From Polyangiaceae bacterium (GTDB taxonomy: Bacteria; Myxococcota_A; Polyangia; Polyangiales; Polyangiaceae): a stretch of 64,000 nt of DNA. Positions 9,205 through 19,291 of the stretch are shown here, piece after piece. The number at the start of each line of letters is the position of its first letter. Position 1 is the stretch's first letter. The notes under the pieces were generated by a model, which saw nothing but the letters and a program-made list of their open reading frames with translations, made no database searches and had not been told where the DNA came from. Location of the stretch: the NCBI GenBank assembly GCA_013361525.1, contig JABFXY010000059.1:19073-83072 (forward strand), in the 5' to 3' direction. The position numbers were made by a program, and so were the translations under genes.

Positions 9205-12200
9205 ATGGCCAAAGCAAAGAAGAGCCCCAAGCGTGCGTCCTCCGATCTCGAAGGCCAATCGGATCCGACGGCCGAGCTCGACGCCGGGAAGTTCCTCGCT
9301 GCGGCGAGGCCCGTCCTGAAGCAACTCGGTGAGGACCTCCTCGCGCGCGCCAAAGCTTCCCGCGCCGTCACCCTCGCATTGGAGGCGCGCCACGAGGCCG
9401 AGAAGGCCGCGCGCCGGACGGCCGACGCATTCACGGTTTGGCAGTCGAACCTCGTCGATCAAGTGGCCGCCGCCTGGCTCCTCTCGTGCGTCTTCGTCCG
9501 CACCCTTGAAGACCGCGGCCTCATCGCCCAGCCGCGCCTCGCCGGCCCGGGCGCGTCCGACAGCCAGCGCCTCTTCTTCGACCTCGCCCCGTCGCTCGCG
9601 GAGCGTGATTACCTGCTCACCGTCTTCCGCGAGCTCAGCCACTTCCCTGCAGCGCGCGATCTCTTTGACGCGCGGCACAACCCCGTATGGTTGCTAACCC
9701 CGTCCGCAGAAGCGGCGAAGGCGTTGCTCGGCCTCTTCCGCCTACCTAACGCTGACGCGCCCGCGTTTCGATTCGGTCAGCCAGATACAAGGTTCCTCGG
9801 CGACCTATACCAAGACCTCAATGCGGCGGTGAAAGAGCGATATGCCCTTTTGCAGACGCCCAGGTTCGTTGAATCGTTCATCCTCGACAGGACACTCGAG
9901 CCCGCAATCGAGCGCTTCGGCCTCGACGAGGCGACGCTCATCGATCCGACCTGCGGCAGCGGTCACTTCCTCCTAGGCGCATTCGACAGGCTGTTCGACC
10001 ATCGCCTCCGAAAGGAGCCGGGGCTCGACGTGCGTGAAGCCGCGCGCCGGGCGCTTGATGCGGTGTATGGCTCGGACATCAACCCGTACGCCGTCGCAAT
10101 CGCGCGGTTCCGATTGACACTGGCGTATCTAGAGAAGGCCGGCTTCTCGCGGTTGGCCGATGCGCCCGCGTTGCCGCTGCATTTGGTCGTGGCGGATTCG
10201 CTCTTGCACAACGTGCAGCTCGAGCAGCGGAGCCTCGCGGAACTGGAGGGACAGTCCGCGAAGACCTGGGGCGGTCAGGAGTTCGCGCTCGAGGATGAGG
10301 CGGCGGCGCGGGACGTGCTGCACCGGCGGTATGCGGCGGTCGTGGGGAATCCGCCTTATATTACGGTGAAGGATGCGGTGCTGCGAGAGCGCTACCGGGA
10401 GATGTATTCGACTGCGTATAGGACTTATTCCCTGGGAGTGCCGTTTACCGAAAGATTCTTTCAGCTTGCGAGGTCAGAAGGTGCGGTCGGTATGATTACC
10501 GCCAATTCGTTCATGAAACGCGAATTCGGTGCGAAGCTCATCGAAGGCTATCTTCCGACAGTTCACCTTCAACTCGTGGTCAACACATCGGGGGCATATA
10601 TTCCTGGTCACGGTACGCCTACAGTCTTGCTGTTCGGGGCGTCGCAGCCGCCGAGTGGCGCCGACGTGCTCGTGGTGCTCGCTAAACGAGGTGAACCAAC
10701 GACGCCTAACGATGCTGAGCGTGGCTTTGTGTGGACGAGCATCGCTGAGCATTGGTCCGACCTCGGATTTGAGAATGAGTTCATCTCTGTCGCGCGCATC
10801 GAGCGGCAACGGCTGAGCAAGCATCCATGGAGTCTTGGTGGTGGAGGAGCCACTGAGTTAAAAGACTTGCTTGAGGAGCGGGCGACCGGAACGCTCGGTC
10901 AGATCGTGGCCGCGATTGGGAGGACGACTGTCGCCGGCGAGGACGACGTCTGGATGGCTCCATCAGGCACATGGGCGCGGCGCGGTGTCGGTGATGTGGC
11001 GATCCCGCTTGTTATCGGCGAATGCGTTCGCGACTGGACGCTGGCTGAATGTCCGGAGATTTTGTATCCGTACGAAGTGCTCGGCGGCGAGGTTGTTAGT
11101 CACGATCATCCCTTGCTGAAGGTGCTATGGCCCTGGCGTTCAACGCTCGAGGCTCGCACCGTTTTCGGGAAACAGATGAAGGCGTCCGGGCGTCGTTGGT
11201 GGGAGCATCTAGAGCATTATGCGGACAAGCTCCGCACTCCAATCTCTATCGCCTTCGCCTTTGTCGCCACCCACAACCACTTCGTCCTCGACCACGGCGG
11301 CAAGGTCTTCAAGCAGTCGGCGCCGATCATCAAGCTCCCCGAGACCGCCACCGAGGATGACCACTTCGCGCTCCTGGCGTACCTCAACAGCTCGACGGCG
11401 TGCTTCTGGATGAAGCAGGTATTTCAGCCGAAGGGCTCGGCGACGCGAGACACAATCACGCCTGAGAGCAATCGATACGAATTTGCCGGAACCGGACTCT
11501 CGGAACTGCCTCTGCCTGCCGGGTGGCGCGAACTCCGAGATTGGGGTCTACGTCTAGATGAATGCGCGCGGATGTGTAGCAATGAGGCGCCTGGAAAAGT
11601 CCTAGACAGGCAGACATGGCGCGATGGTGCGTCGCTGGCGGATGAGCTGCATCGGGCGGAGACTTCGCGTCGGAGCCTCCTGCGACAAATGGCATTCTTG
11701 CAGGAAGAGCTGGATTGGGCGGTTTATCGTCTTTTCGGTCTCACGCAGTTGGGGGTCGTGAACGGCTTGCATGAAATCGATCCTGAACGCGACCGTCCGT
11801 TCTGCTGGGCTGACCGGCCCCCGAGTCTCGGTTTGGCGGTTCAAACCGCGTATCAAGAACGACGCGCCGCTCTCCAGGCAGAGCCGATGCTAGGCTTGAT
11901 CGAAACCACCGAGATGAAGCGACTGTGGCGTGGGGCGTCGAACGAAACGGGACGCTACGGCGCGTCCTACGCGGAGGAGACACGGTTTGCTGCGCATGCG
12001 TGGCTCGCGAACGCCGTTGAAATGGACTTGCAAGGGTCGCAGGAAACTCTGGGTGCTCGCGACCTTTCTATTAGGACGCTCCGCGACAACCGAGTGCTCG
12101 GTGTGCTCCGCCTTTTGGGTACTGACGACTCTGATCTGACTTCGGCCCTACGGAGTACGTTCAGCGCCAACGCCGTTCCTTTTCTAGCCGCATACACTTA

Positions 12201-12882
12201 CACCCCGTCGGGGTTTGCGAAGCACCGAGAATGGGCGGAGCTATGGGACCTTCAGAGGCGGGAAGACCGCGGTGACCAAGTAGAGCTGTCTGTTCCACCT
12301 TCATTCAGCCAGGGGAGCCGGGGCAAGCCGACAGACTTCGAGCTCGACACATACTGGGAGCTCCGAGGCAAACTCGACGTCCCCAAAGAACGCTTCATCA
12401 GTTACCCCGGCTGCGAAAGCGACCAAGACGGCGAGCCGGTCTACGGCTGGGCCGGGTGGAACCACCTCCAGCGCGCCCAAGCCCTCGCCGCGCTTTATCA
12501 GAAGCGCAGGACCGAGGAAGCGTGGGGCAAAGACCGGCTCACGCCGATGCTCGCGGGGCTGCTCGAGCTGTTGCCCTGGATCAAGCAGTGGCACAACGAG
12601 CCGAGCGACGAATACGGCGGAATGCGGCTCGGCGATTTCTTCGAGGGCTTCATCGACGGGGAGTGCCGCACGCTGGGCCTGACGCACGACGACCTTCGAG
12701 CGTGGCGGGCAGCGGACAAGCGCGCTGCGCGAAAGGCGAAGAGCGCGGCGGCGACGTCGGACGAGAGCGCCGCATCCGAGAATGGGGCTGAGGGCGCCGA
12801 GGCTGCGCCGAAGTCGAAGCCCAAGAAGCCGCGTGCGCCGCGCAAGGTGAAGCAGAAGTTGGAATCGGAGCCTGAGGCATGA
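9205..12882 (+). CDS. pglX: BREX-2 adenine-specific DNA methyltransferase PglX
   Basis: The 1,225-residue N6-adenine methyltransferase carries the SAM motif DPTCGSGHFLLG at residues 247-258 and the catalytic NPPY at 382-385. The N-terminal helical part and DIYxxL-like helices match the PglX/type IIG layout. The region after NPPY, to about residue 1040, should contain target recognition. The C-terminal tail is Lys/Ala-rich (KSKPKKPRAPRK). In BREX, PglX marks host DNA and is needed to exclude phage. The middle of the gene (~10350-12330) uses visibly more AT-ending codons than its ends, which suggests exchange of the specificity region. The ATGA overlap with pglY couples the two genes. Confidence 0.95.
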   Translation: MAKAKKSPKRASSDLEGQSDPTAELDAGKFLAAARPVLKQLGEDLLARAKASRAVTLALEARHEAEKAARRTADAFTVWQSNLVDQVAAAWLLSCVFVRTLEDRGLIAQPRLAGPGASDSQRLFFDLAPSLAERDYLLTVFRELSHFPAARDLFDARHNPVWLLTPSAEAAKALLGLFRLPNADAPAFRFGQPDTRFLGDLYQDLNAAVKERYALLQTPRFVESFILDRTLEPAIERFGLDEATLIDPTCGSGHFLLGAFDRLFDHRLRKEPGLDVREAARRALDAVYGSDINPYAVAIARFRLTLAYLEKAGFSRLADAPALPLHLVVADSLLHNVQLEQRSLAELEGQSAKTWGGQEFALEDEAAARDVLHRRYAAVVGNPPYITVKDAVLRERYREMYSTAYRTYSLGVPFTERFFQLARSEGAVGMITANSFMKREFGAKLIEGYLPTVHLQLVVNTSGAYIPGHGTPTVLLFGASQPPSGADVLVVLAKRGEPTTPNDAERGFVWTSIAEHWSDLGFENEFISVARIERQRLSKHPWSLGGGGATELKDLLEERATGTLGQIVAAIGRTTVAGEDDVWMAPSGTWARRGVGDVAIPLVIGECVRDWTLAECPEILYPYEVLGGEVVSHDHPLLKVLWPWRSTLEARTVFGKQMKASGRRWWEHLEHYADKLRTPISIAFAFVATHNHFVLDHGGKVFKQSAPIIKLPETATEDDHFALLAYLNSSTACFWMKQVFQPKGSATRDTITPESNRYEFAGTGLSELPLPAGWRELRDWGLRLDECARMCSNEAPGKVLDRQTWRDGASLADELHRAETSRRSLLRQMAFLQEELDWAVYRLFGLTQLGVVNGLHEIDPERDRPFCWADRPPSLGLAVQTAYQERRAALQAEPMLGLIETTEMKRLWRGASNETGRYGASYAEETRFAAHAWLANAVEMDLQGSQETLGARDLSIRTLRDNRVLGVLRLLGTDDSDLTSALRSTFSANAVPFLAAYTYTPSGFAKHREWAELWDLQRREDRGDQVELSVPPSFSQGSRGKPTDFELDTYWELRGKLDVPKERFISYPGCESDQDGEPVYGWAGWNHLQRAQALAALYQKRRTEEAWGKDRLTPMLAGLLELLPWIKQWHNEPSDEYGGMRLGDFFEGFIDGECRTLGLTHDDLRAWRAADKRAARKAKSAAATSDESAASENGAEGAEAAPKSKPKKPRAPRKVKQKLESEPEA

Positions 12883-15800
12883 TCAACGCATCGGTACGCG
12901 TCCGTGAGCTCTTCGACCTGCCCGAGCAGGTTCGGAAGGGCGACTTCGTCCTCAAGCTCACGGAGGGAATCGAGCAGCCGAAGGAGACGGCGACGACGTA
13001 CGTCGCGACGCCGGCGCTCGTCGATTCGTTGGACCGCGCGATGCGGCTCGTCGGCTCGGCGATTCGCGACAATCGAAGCCAGGCAGCGTATCTGCACGGC
13101 AGCTTCGGTAGCGGTAAATCGCACTTCATGGCGCTCCTCAGCCACCTGCTCGCGGCGCAGGAAGATGCGTGGCGGCTGCCCGAGCTTCATTCGCTGCGGG
13201 AGAAGCACGAGTTCGTGGGGAAGAAGAAGCTGCTCCAGCTTCACTTCCACATGGTCGGGCAAGTCAGCATCGAAGCGGCGGTATTTGGGCGCTACATCGA
13301 ATACGTCCGCAAGCAGCACCCGGACGCGGCAATCCCTGGGTTGTTCGCGGACGATCAGCTCTTCGAGGACGCGAAGCGCATGCTCGCGGAGCTCGGCGAT
13401 GACAAGTTCTTCGGGCCGATGAACGCCGGCGCGGCTCCGAAGGCTGGATGGGGCAAGATCGCCGCGGCAGGCGTCTGGACGCGCGAGCGGTTCGACGAGG
13501 CGGTGGTATCTACGGATCCGAAGATCCGAGAGCAGCTCTTCAGCGCGCTCGTGAAGACGCGCTTCAAGGCCTACGCGCAAGAGAGCCGCGCGTTCGTGGA
13601 CCTCGACGGCGGGCTCTGGACCATGGCGCGCCACGCCTCCGAGCTCGGTTACGACGCTATCGTCCTCTTCCTCGACGAGCTCATCCTTTGGCTAGCGCAT
13701 CGCGCGTCGGAGTCGGCTTGGCTCCATAACGAGACGCAGAAGATGGTGAAGCTGGTCGAGGCGCAGAACACCTCGCGGCCGATCCCTGTCGTCAGCTTCA
13801 TCGCGCGCCAGCGCAACCTGGCGGAGATGGTCGGCACCCAATACGCCGGCGCCGAGACGGCGCGGTTGCACGACTCCCTCAAGCATTGGGAAGGCCGCTA
13901 CGACACGATTGCCCTCGAGGACCGCGATCTTCCCGCGATCTTGGAGAAGCGTGTCCTTCGCGCGAAAAGCGATCAAGCCCGCGCTTCACTGGATGATGCG
14001 TTCAAGAAGCTCCAGAGCGCATCAGGCAATTCTTGGCAAACGCTGCTCGGGCAGGACAACGCCGCCGCATTCCGCAAGCTGTACCCGTTCAGCCCGGCGC
14101 TGGTCGAAGCGCTCGTCGCTCTCTCGAACTCCCTCCAGCGCGAGCGCACGGCGATCAAGCTCTTGATGGAGCTCCTCGTCGAGCACATCGAGGATCTGAA
14201 GCTCGGAGACGTCGTGGGGGTCGGCGATCTCTTCGATGTCCTTTCCGGCGGCGACGATCCCGCCGACGGTGTGATGAAGGCGCGCTTCGAGGCGGCGAAG
14301 CAGACCTACCGTCATCAATTCCTCCCGATGATCCAAGAGGCGAATGGGACGACAACGGCCGAGCGATGCCAGCGCCTGCGTCCTTCTCACCCCGTGCGGC
14401 TCGGCTGCTCGAATTGTCAGGAGCGCGCGTGCCGGCTCGATAACCGCCTTATCAAGACGCTCATCGTCGCGGCGCTCGTTCCGGAGATTCCGGTGCTGAA
14501 GGAGCTCACGGCCAGCAAGCTCGCGCAGCTCAACCACGGGACGTTGCGCGTGCCGATCCCGGGGGCTGAGGCGACCCTCGTCGCGCAGAAGCTGCGCAAT
14601 TGGGCGAGCGCGATTGGGCAGTTGCACGTAGGCACGCAGAGCGACCCGGTCGTGCGGCTCGTCCTCGAAGGGGTCGATCTCGGCCCCATCCTCGCGCAAG
14701 CGCGCGATCAAGACACACCGGGGGCGCGCCAGCGAGTCATTCGCGACATGTTGTTCGAGGCGATGGGCGTCGACAAGGTGGCGGACTGGGGCAAAGACAG
14801 CGTGTTCGTCTGGCGCGGCACGAAGCGCCTCGGTCACCTTCGATTCGGCAATGTCCGCAAGCTCGGGGATGAGCAGCTTCGGTGTCCCGAAGATCACGAT
14901 TGGCGCCTCGTCGTCGATTACCCGTTCGACGACGACGGCTTCGGCCCCAATAGCGATCTCGAGGTCTGCGACGAGTTCATGGAGAAGGGGACAGGGAGCT
15001 GGACGCTGGTCTGGCTTCCCAGCTTCTTCTCCAAGGCGATGAAGGACCTGCTCGGCGATCTCGTTGTGCTCGACTACCTGCTGGAGTCGAGCGATACCCA
15101 ACGACGGGCGGTCGCGCACCTCTCGGTCGAGAACCAAGCGCGCGCTCTCCTCGACCTCAAGAACCTCCGGAGCCAGAAACAGGCGCGGCTGGTGGGTGTA
15201 CTCGAACAGGCTTATGGCCTCGCGAAGGCTCGCGAGGGCGATTTGGATCCGAGCCTCAGCGTGGACGCGCACCTCAAGCTGCTCAAACCCGGGGCAAAGC
15301 TCCAGCCGATGTTGGCGGCGGATCTAAGCGCGGCGCTCGATACGTACATTCCGGCTCTGCTCGAGGCCCGTTATCCGCGTCATCCCGACTTTCAGGATCC
15401 CCTCACGAATGCGCGGGTGACCCGCGTTATCGAGAAGTTTGGCGAGATCATCGACGCCGAGGAGAAGCGCATTCCGGCTGAGGGCGATCTCATCAAACAA
15501 ATGAAGACGACGCTCGTGGAGCTCGGCCTCGTCCGAACGACGGAGACGGCCGTGCACCTCGTGGAGGAGCGAACGCTTCAAGATCTCGAGCGCAAGCGCC
15601 AGCAGAAGTCCGTCGATACACCGACCGTGGGAGAGGTGCGCCGGTGGATCGATGACAGCGGCAAGATGGGCCTTCAGGTGCAGGCGCTCGACCTTGTCAC
15701 GCGGTGCTACGCGCGCTGGGCTGCGCGCACGTTCGTCCGCTACGGCCAGCCGTTCGAGCCCAAAGCGGGTCAAGAGATCCCGGACGATGTGGTGCTGGAA

Positions 15801-16538
15801 AAGCCCGCGCTGCCCGGACATGCGCAATGGGCAAAGGCGCTCACCGTCGCGGGAGACACATTCGGCATCGCCCTGCCGGGAAAGGCGCTTCACGCCGACA
15901 ATCTCAAGCGATTCGAGGCGCTCCTCAAGGATCGGCTGAGCGCGGCAGGCACCGCCGTCGCGAAGCTGCCAAACGCGTTGCGTGCACGACTCGTCGAGCT
16001 TGGGCAACCGGAGACGGCGGATCGACTCAAGACAGCGCGCATTGCGGAGCGACTCTGTGCGGACTTGCGCGACCACTCGGGGCTATCGCAGGTGGAGACG
16101 CTCGCCGCCTTCGTGTTCGACACGAGCGCGCGCGCCATCGGTAAGAGCATTGCATCGTCGTCGGAGGCGCTTCGCGTTCTGGAAGACGCACTGGTCTTTG
16201 GTGTGTTCAGCCAGCTCTATGGCCGCAAAGACGAGCTGGCAGGTGCACCGGCGGTCGTCGACCGCGTCTTTTCGGCGCTCCGTCAGGATGAGCTCCACGA
16301 GGCGCTTGCGTCGAAGCTGCGGGCGCTCGCCGAAGAGGGGCAGCGTCTGCTCGCTCCCGCTCCCGCGCCCGGTACGGAGCCTTCGCTGGGAGCGGAGCGA
16401 CGTCGCTTCGATGCGGCGGGAAGAGCGGACGCGCTCGCGAAGCTGCGTGATGCCGTCAAGTTCGTCGAATCGGCGAAGGACGGCGATCCAGTGACGCTGA
16501 CGGTGACCATTTCGATCGACAAGAGCAAACGAGGATGA
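12879..16538 (+). CDS. pglY: BREX-2 ATPase PglY (BrxC/PglY family)
   Basis: The 1,219-residue P-loop ATPase has Walker A GSFGSGKS at residues 74-81 and Walker B IVLFLDEL, with its Asp near residue 266. GSGKSHF followed by a helix is typical of the BrxC/PglY family. A Cys cluster (CSNCQERAC) around residue 508 may bind zinc. The rest is mainly helical, with a KSVDTPTVGEVRRW segment. PglY is an essential core BREX component, thought to be a large AAA+-like motor working with PglX and PglZ. The start ATG overlaps the pglX stop by 4 bp and its own stop overlaps pglZ. Confidence 0.94.
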   Translation: MINASVRVRELFDLPEQVRKGDFVLKLTEGIEQPKETATTYVATPALVDSLDRAMRLVGSAIRDNRSQAAYLHGSFGSGKSHFMALLSHLLAAQEDAWRLPELHSLREKHEFVGKKKLLQLHFHMVGQVSIEAAVFGRYIEYVRKQHPDAAIPGLFADDQLFEDAKRMLAELGDDKFFGPMNAGAAPKAGWGKIAAAGVWTRERFDEAVVSTDPKIREQLFSALVKTRFKAYAQESRAFVDLDGGLWTMARHASELGYDAIVLFLDELILWLAHRASESAWLHNETQKMVKLVEAQNTSRPIPVVSFIARQRNLAEMVGTQYAGAETARLHDSLKHWEGRYDTIALEDRDLPAILEKRVLRAKSDQARASLDDAFKKLQSASGNSWQTLLGQDNAAAFRKLYPFSPALVEALVALSNSLQRERTAIKLLMELLVEHIEDLKLGDVVGVGDLFDVLSGGDDPADGVMKARFEAAKQTYRHQFLPMIQEANGTTTAERCQRLRPSHPVRLGCSNCQERACRLDNRLIKTLIVAALVPEIPVLKELTASKLAQLNHGTLRVPIPGAEATLVAQKLRNWASAIGQLHVGTQSDPVVRLVLEGVDLGPILAQARDQDTPGARQRVIRDMLFEAMGVDKVADWGKDSVFVWRGTKRLGHLRFGNVRKLGDEQLRCPEDHDWRLVVDYPFDDDGFGPNSDLEVCDEFMEKGTGSWTLVWLPSFFSKAMKDLLGDLVVLDYLLESSDTQRRAVAHLSVENQARALLDLKNLRSQKQARLVGVLEQAYGLAKAREGDLDPSLSVDAHLKLLKPGAKLQPMLAADLSAALDTYIPALLEARYPRHPDFQDPLTNARVTRVIEKFGEIIDAEEKRIPAEGDLIKQMKTTLVELGLVRTTETAVHLVEERTLQDLERKRQQKSVDTPTVGEVRRWIDDSGKMGLQVQALDLVTRCYARWAARTFVRYGQPFEPKAGQEIPDDVVLEKPALPGHAQWAKALTVAGDTFGIALPGKALHADNLKRFEALLKDRLSAAGTAVAKLPNALRARLVELGQPETADRLKTARIAERLCADLRDHSGLSQVETLAAFVFDTSARAIGKSIASSSEALRVLEDALVFGVFSQLYGRKDELAGAPAVVDRVFSALRQDELHEALASKLRALAEEGQRLLAPAPAPGTEPSLGAERRRFDAAGRADALAKLRDAVKFVESAKDGDPVTLTVTISIDKSKRG

Positions 16539-19291
16539 TCAGCGCGCCGACGCTCAGCCGCCATGACGTGACGGATCAGCTCGAGAAGCTGTATCAGATG
16601 GATCCGTCCCGCCAGCGCCACCTCGTGGCGTTCTTCGGGACTGGCGTCGAAGAGGCGGTGAATACGGTCGCGGCGGGCCAATTCATGATTGTACCCGTGC
16701 GCAGCGAGCTCGAGCTCCGCGAGCGCATGCCTCCGCTCGAGGACGAGGACGCGCGCGTGGCATTCCTCGTCCCGTGGACCAGTGACATTCCGATCGATCT
16801 TGCAGGACGGTTTGCCCGCAGCGGTCGCGTGCTGCGCGTCGGTGCGGAAGCTCGGCTCTTCCACTTGCTCGGTGTCACCGAGATCGACGACGAAGTTCGC
16901 AAGAGTCCGCTATCTGCATATTTGCTCGCGACCGTCGCGCCGGGATTTATCAAGGTGCCCGCCGGACGACTTACGGCACCGGTGCTTTGGAATGCCTGGC
17001 TCAACGCCGCGTGGGGAGTCGCCATCGCAGGCGGCCTCGGCCTGGATGCGCTGCTCGGCTGGGCTGCGCTCGACGGCAAAGGATCGCAATTCACCGCTGC
17101 AATGCAGCAGAGCGCTGCCACCGGCGTGCGCGACGCGCTGCAAACGCACCTTGCGTCGCAGCTTGGTCCTGCAGGGCCGATCGTGTGGAAAGCGTGGGAA
17201 TCGGGCAAGGGCCGGACGGTCCTCGCCTATGCGCTGCTCTTTCAAACCCTTGCGCCGAGCGAGCACGCCGGCGTCAAGATGTGGATCAAGCTCGCGCCGC
17301 GAGCGGCGCTCGGCGTCACGCAAGAGGCGGAGATGCCGGTGATCGCAACAGCGCTCGGTGGATCGGCGGATGCTGCGTTTCGGCACATTGAGCACGATTC
17401 GCCGAATGTCGCGCGCCAGATCGTCCGAGAAGCGGACGCGCTGGTCGAGGGCTCTGAGGTTCGCGAGATGTTGTTCGCGGATCGGCGTCTGCCTTCCGCG
17501 TGGCGTGCTCGGCTCGACACCTTGGGAGCGGCGCTCGGCGCCGTCGCTGCAGATCCGTCGGTGGGCACGGTCGGGCGCGCTGCGGACGCGCTGAAGGCAC
17601 TCGAGAGCCATACGTTCTACACCGATAGAGACCAGACGGCGCTCATCTCGCGCGCGGATATGGCCGTTCGACTAGCGGCTTGGCTCGCCGTTCGGCCCGA
17701 TCGGGATCTGTCCGGCGCGCCAACCCCTTATGCCGACGCCGAGCTCTTGGCACGTTGGTACGCGGCCGAAGGCGGATATGTCGATTGGGCGCGAAAGCTC
17801 GCGCGAGGCTCGGCCGCCGACGCGTTCGGATCGGGTGCACAGGCGGTCGTCGCGGCGGCGGACACGGCGCGCGATTCGCTCGATCATCGGTTTGCGCGCG
17901 CGCTCGCGAGCTGGGTCGAAGCGGGGCGGCCCTCGACGCAGGTGGTCCCGATCGATCAAGCCGTGCGAAGGATCGCCGTGCCATTCCTCGAGGAGAACGA
18001 GTCGCGTCAGCTCCTCGTGCTCTTGCTCGACGGAATGGCTTGGGCGCAGGCCGTCGAGATCCTGCAATCGCTCGGTCAGCGCACGACCCCGTGGGGCCCA
18101 CTCGCGTGGCACGGCACGACAAGGGGCAGGATCGGCCAAGGGATCTACCCAGCCGTGCTGGCGAACCTTCCGACCGTCACCGAGGTGAGCCGCGCCGCGT
18201 TCTTCAGCGGCAAGGCCGCTGCTCCGGGGACGACGACGACGACCGACAAGGACGTCACGCGGTGGGCTGAGAACCGCGATGTCGCGAAGCTCGTCCCGGA
18301 CAACACGGTGCCCAAGCTGCTGCTCCGCGCCGAGGGGCACACCCAAGGAGGTGCGGCGTCGCCGGAAGCTCTCAGTCTGGTGAGCGACAAGTCGCGCAGG
18401 ATCGTCGCTATCGTGATCAACGCGATCGACGCGTCGCTGAAGTCCGACGCCCAACAGCGGCATGCTTGGACGGTCGAGAGCATTCAATCCTTGCCAGAGC
18501 TGCTCGAGCGCGCGCGTGACACGGGGCGGGCGGTTCTACTCGCGAGCGACCATGGCCATGTCCCCGCGGACCGATTCACGAGTTGCGGGACCTATGAAAA
18601 GGCAGGCGCGCGGTGGCGTCCGTGGACGTCCGCCGACGAGCCACTGGGCCCCCACGAAATCGGATTTCGCGGGCAGACGGTTTGGAGTCCACGCGGGGCG
18701 CACGGCGTTGTGCTCTTGATGGATGATGCCTGTCGCTATGGGGGCGCGGCCCACGCGGGTGAGCATGGCGGCGCGACGCTCGCCGAGGTGGTTGCCCCGT
18801 GTCTGTTGATTGGCTGCGAAGAGCTCGGCGGGGGAGCCGAGGACGATCGCGGTCTCGACGTTCGGGCAGCGTACGTTCCGGCGTGGTGGCATTTCGACGT
18901 AAGGCCGCCGGTAGCCCAGGTCGAAGAGAGCGACACGGCGCCGAAGCCGAAGAAGGCGGTCAATCCGAACCAGTTGCAGCTCCCGACGCTCGGGCCGCCT
19001 CCATCCCCGTTCCGGGATTCGGCTGTCCTCTCCTCGGTCGTGAAGCAGCCGATCGAGCGCAAACAGATTATCGAGGCCGTCGAGTTCCTCCTCGATCGCA
19101 ATGGTGTCGCGTCCGACGCGGCGTTCGCCGCGTCGTTGAACGTGCCGAGCTGGCGTGTCGGCGGTGTCGTCGCCAAACTCGCCGAGCGGCTCAACATCGA
19201 TGGGTACCAGGTGATTCGCTACGACCCAGCGACGAAGACGATTCACCTCGACCGAGAGAAGCTCGCACAACAGTTCGAGGTAGACCTGTGA
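16535..19291 (+). CDS. pglZ: BREX-2 alkaline-phosphatase-superfamily protein PglZ
   Basis: The 918-residue protein has the PglZ hallmark core: LLVLLLDGMAW with Asp499 as a metal ligand, and LLASDHGHV with Asp672 and its His residues, as in alkaline-phosphatase-fold enzymes. The stretch WSPRGAHGVVLL follows. A C-terminal segment of about 90 residues (LLDRNGVASDAAFAASLN) resembles a winged helix. PglZ is the signature gene of all BREX systems. It has a metal-dependent phosphatase/phosphodiesterase fold and is essential for defence, though its substrate is unclear. It overlaps pglY and brxD by 4 bp each. Confidence 0.94.
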   Translation: MISAPTLSRHDVTDQLEKLYQMDPSRQRHLVAFFGTGVEEAVNTVAAGQFMIVPVRSELELRERMPPLEDEDARVAFLVPWTSDIPIDLAGRFARSGRVLRVGAEARLFHLLGVTEIDDEVRKSPLSAYLLATVAPGFIKVPAGRLTAPVLWNAWLNAAWGVAIAGGLGLDALLGWAALDGKGSQFTAAMQQSAATGVRDALQTHLASQLGPAGPIVWKAWESGKGRTVLAYALLFQTLAPSEHAGVKMWIKLAPRAALGVTQEAEMPVIATALGGSADAAFRHIEHDSPNVARQIVREADALVEGSEVREMLFADRRLPSAWRARLDTLGAALGAVAADPSVGTVGRAADALKALESHTFYTDRDQTALISRADMAVRLAAWLAVRPDRDLSGAPTPYADAELLARWYAAEGGYVDWARKLARGSAADAFGSGAQAVVAAADTARDSLDHRFARALASWVEAGRPSTQVVPIDQAVRRIAVPFLEENESRQLLVLLLDGMAWAQAVEILQSLGQRTTPWGPLAWHGTTRGRIGQGIYPAVLANLPTVTEVSRAAFFSGKAAAPGTTTTTDKDVTRWAENRDVAKLVPDNTVPKLLLRAEGHTQGGAASPEALSLVSDKSRRIVAIVINAIDASLKSDAQQRHAWTVESIQSLPELLERARDTGRAVLLASDHGHVPADRFTSCGTYEKAGARWRPWTSADEPLGPHEIGFRGQTVWSPRGAHGVVLLMDDACRYGGAAHAGEHGGATLAEVVAPCLLIGCEELGGGAEDDRGLDVRAAYVPAWWHFDVRPPVAQVEESDTAPKPKKAVNPNQLQLPTLGPPPSPFRDSAVLSSVVKQPIERKQIIEAVEFLLDRNGVASDAAFAASLNVPSWRVGGVVAKLAERLNIDGYQVIRYDPATKTIHLDREKLAQQFEVDL

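Noticed and set aside
7768..9678. 636-codon minus-strand frame within pglW and pglX
   Set aside because: Shadow of the GC-rich genes on the other strand, with charged low-complexity product.
14022..15272. 416-codon minus-strand frame within pglY
   Set aside because: Overlaps the ATPase gene fully and shows no domain.
18799..19287. Upstream extension of brxD
   Set aside because: It lies inside pglZ in another frame; the GTG at 19288 forms the usual GTGA coupling.
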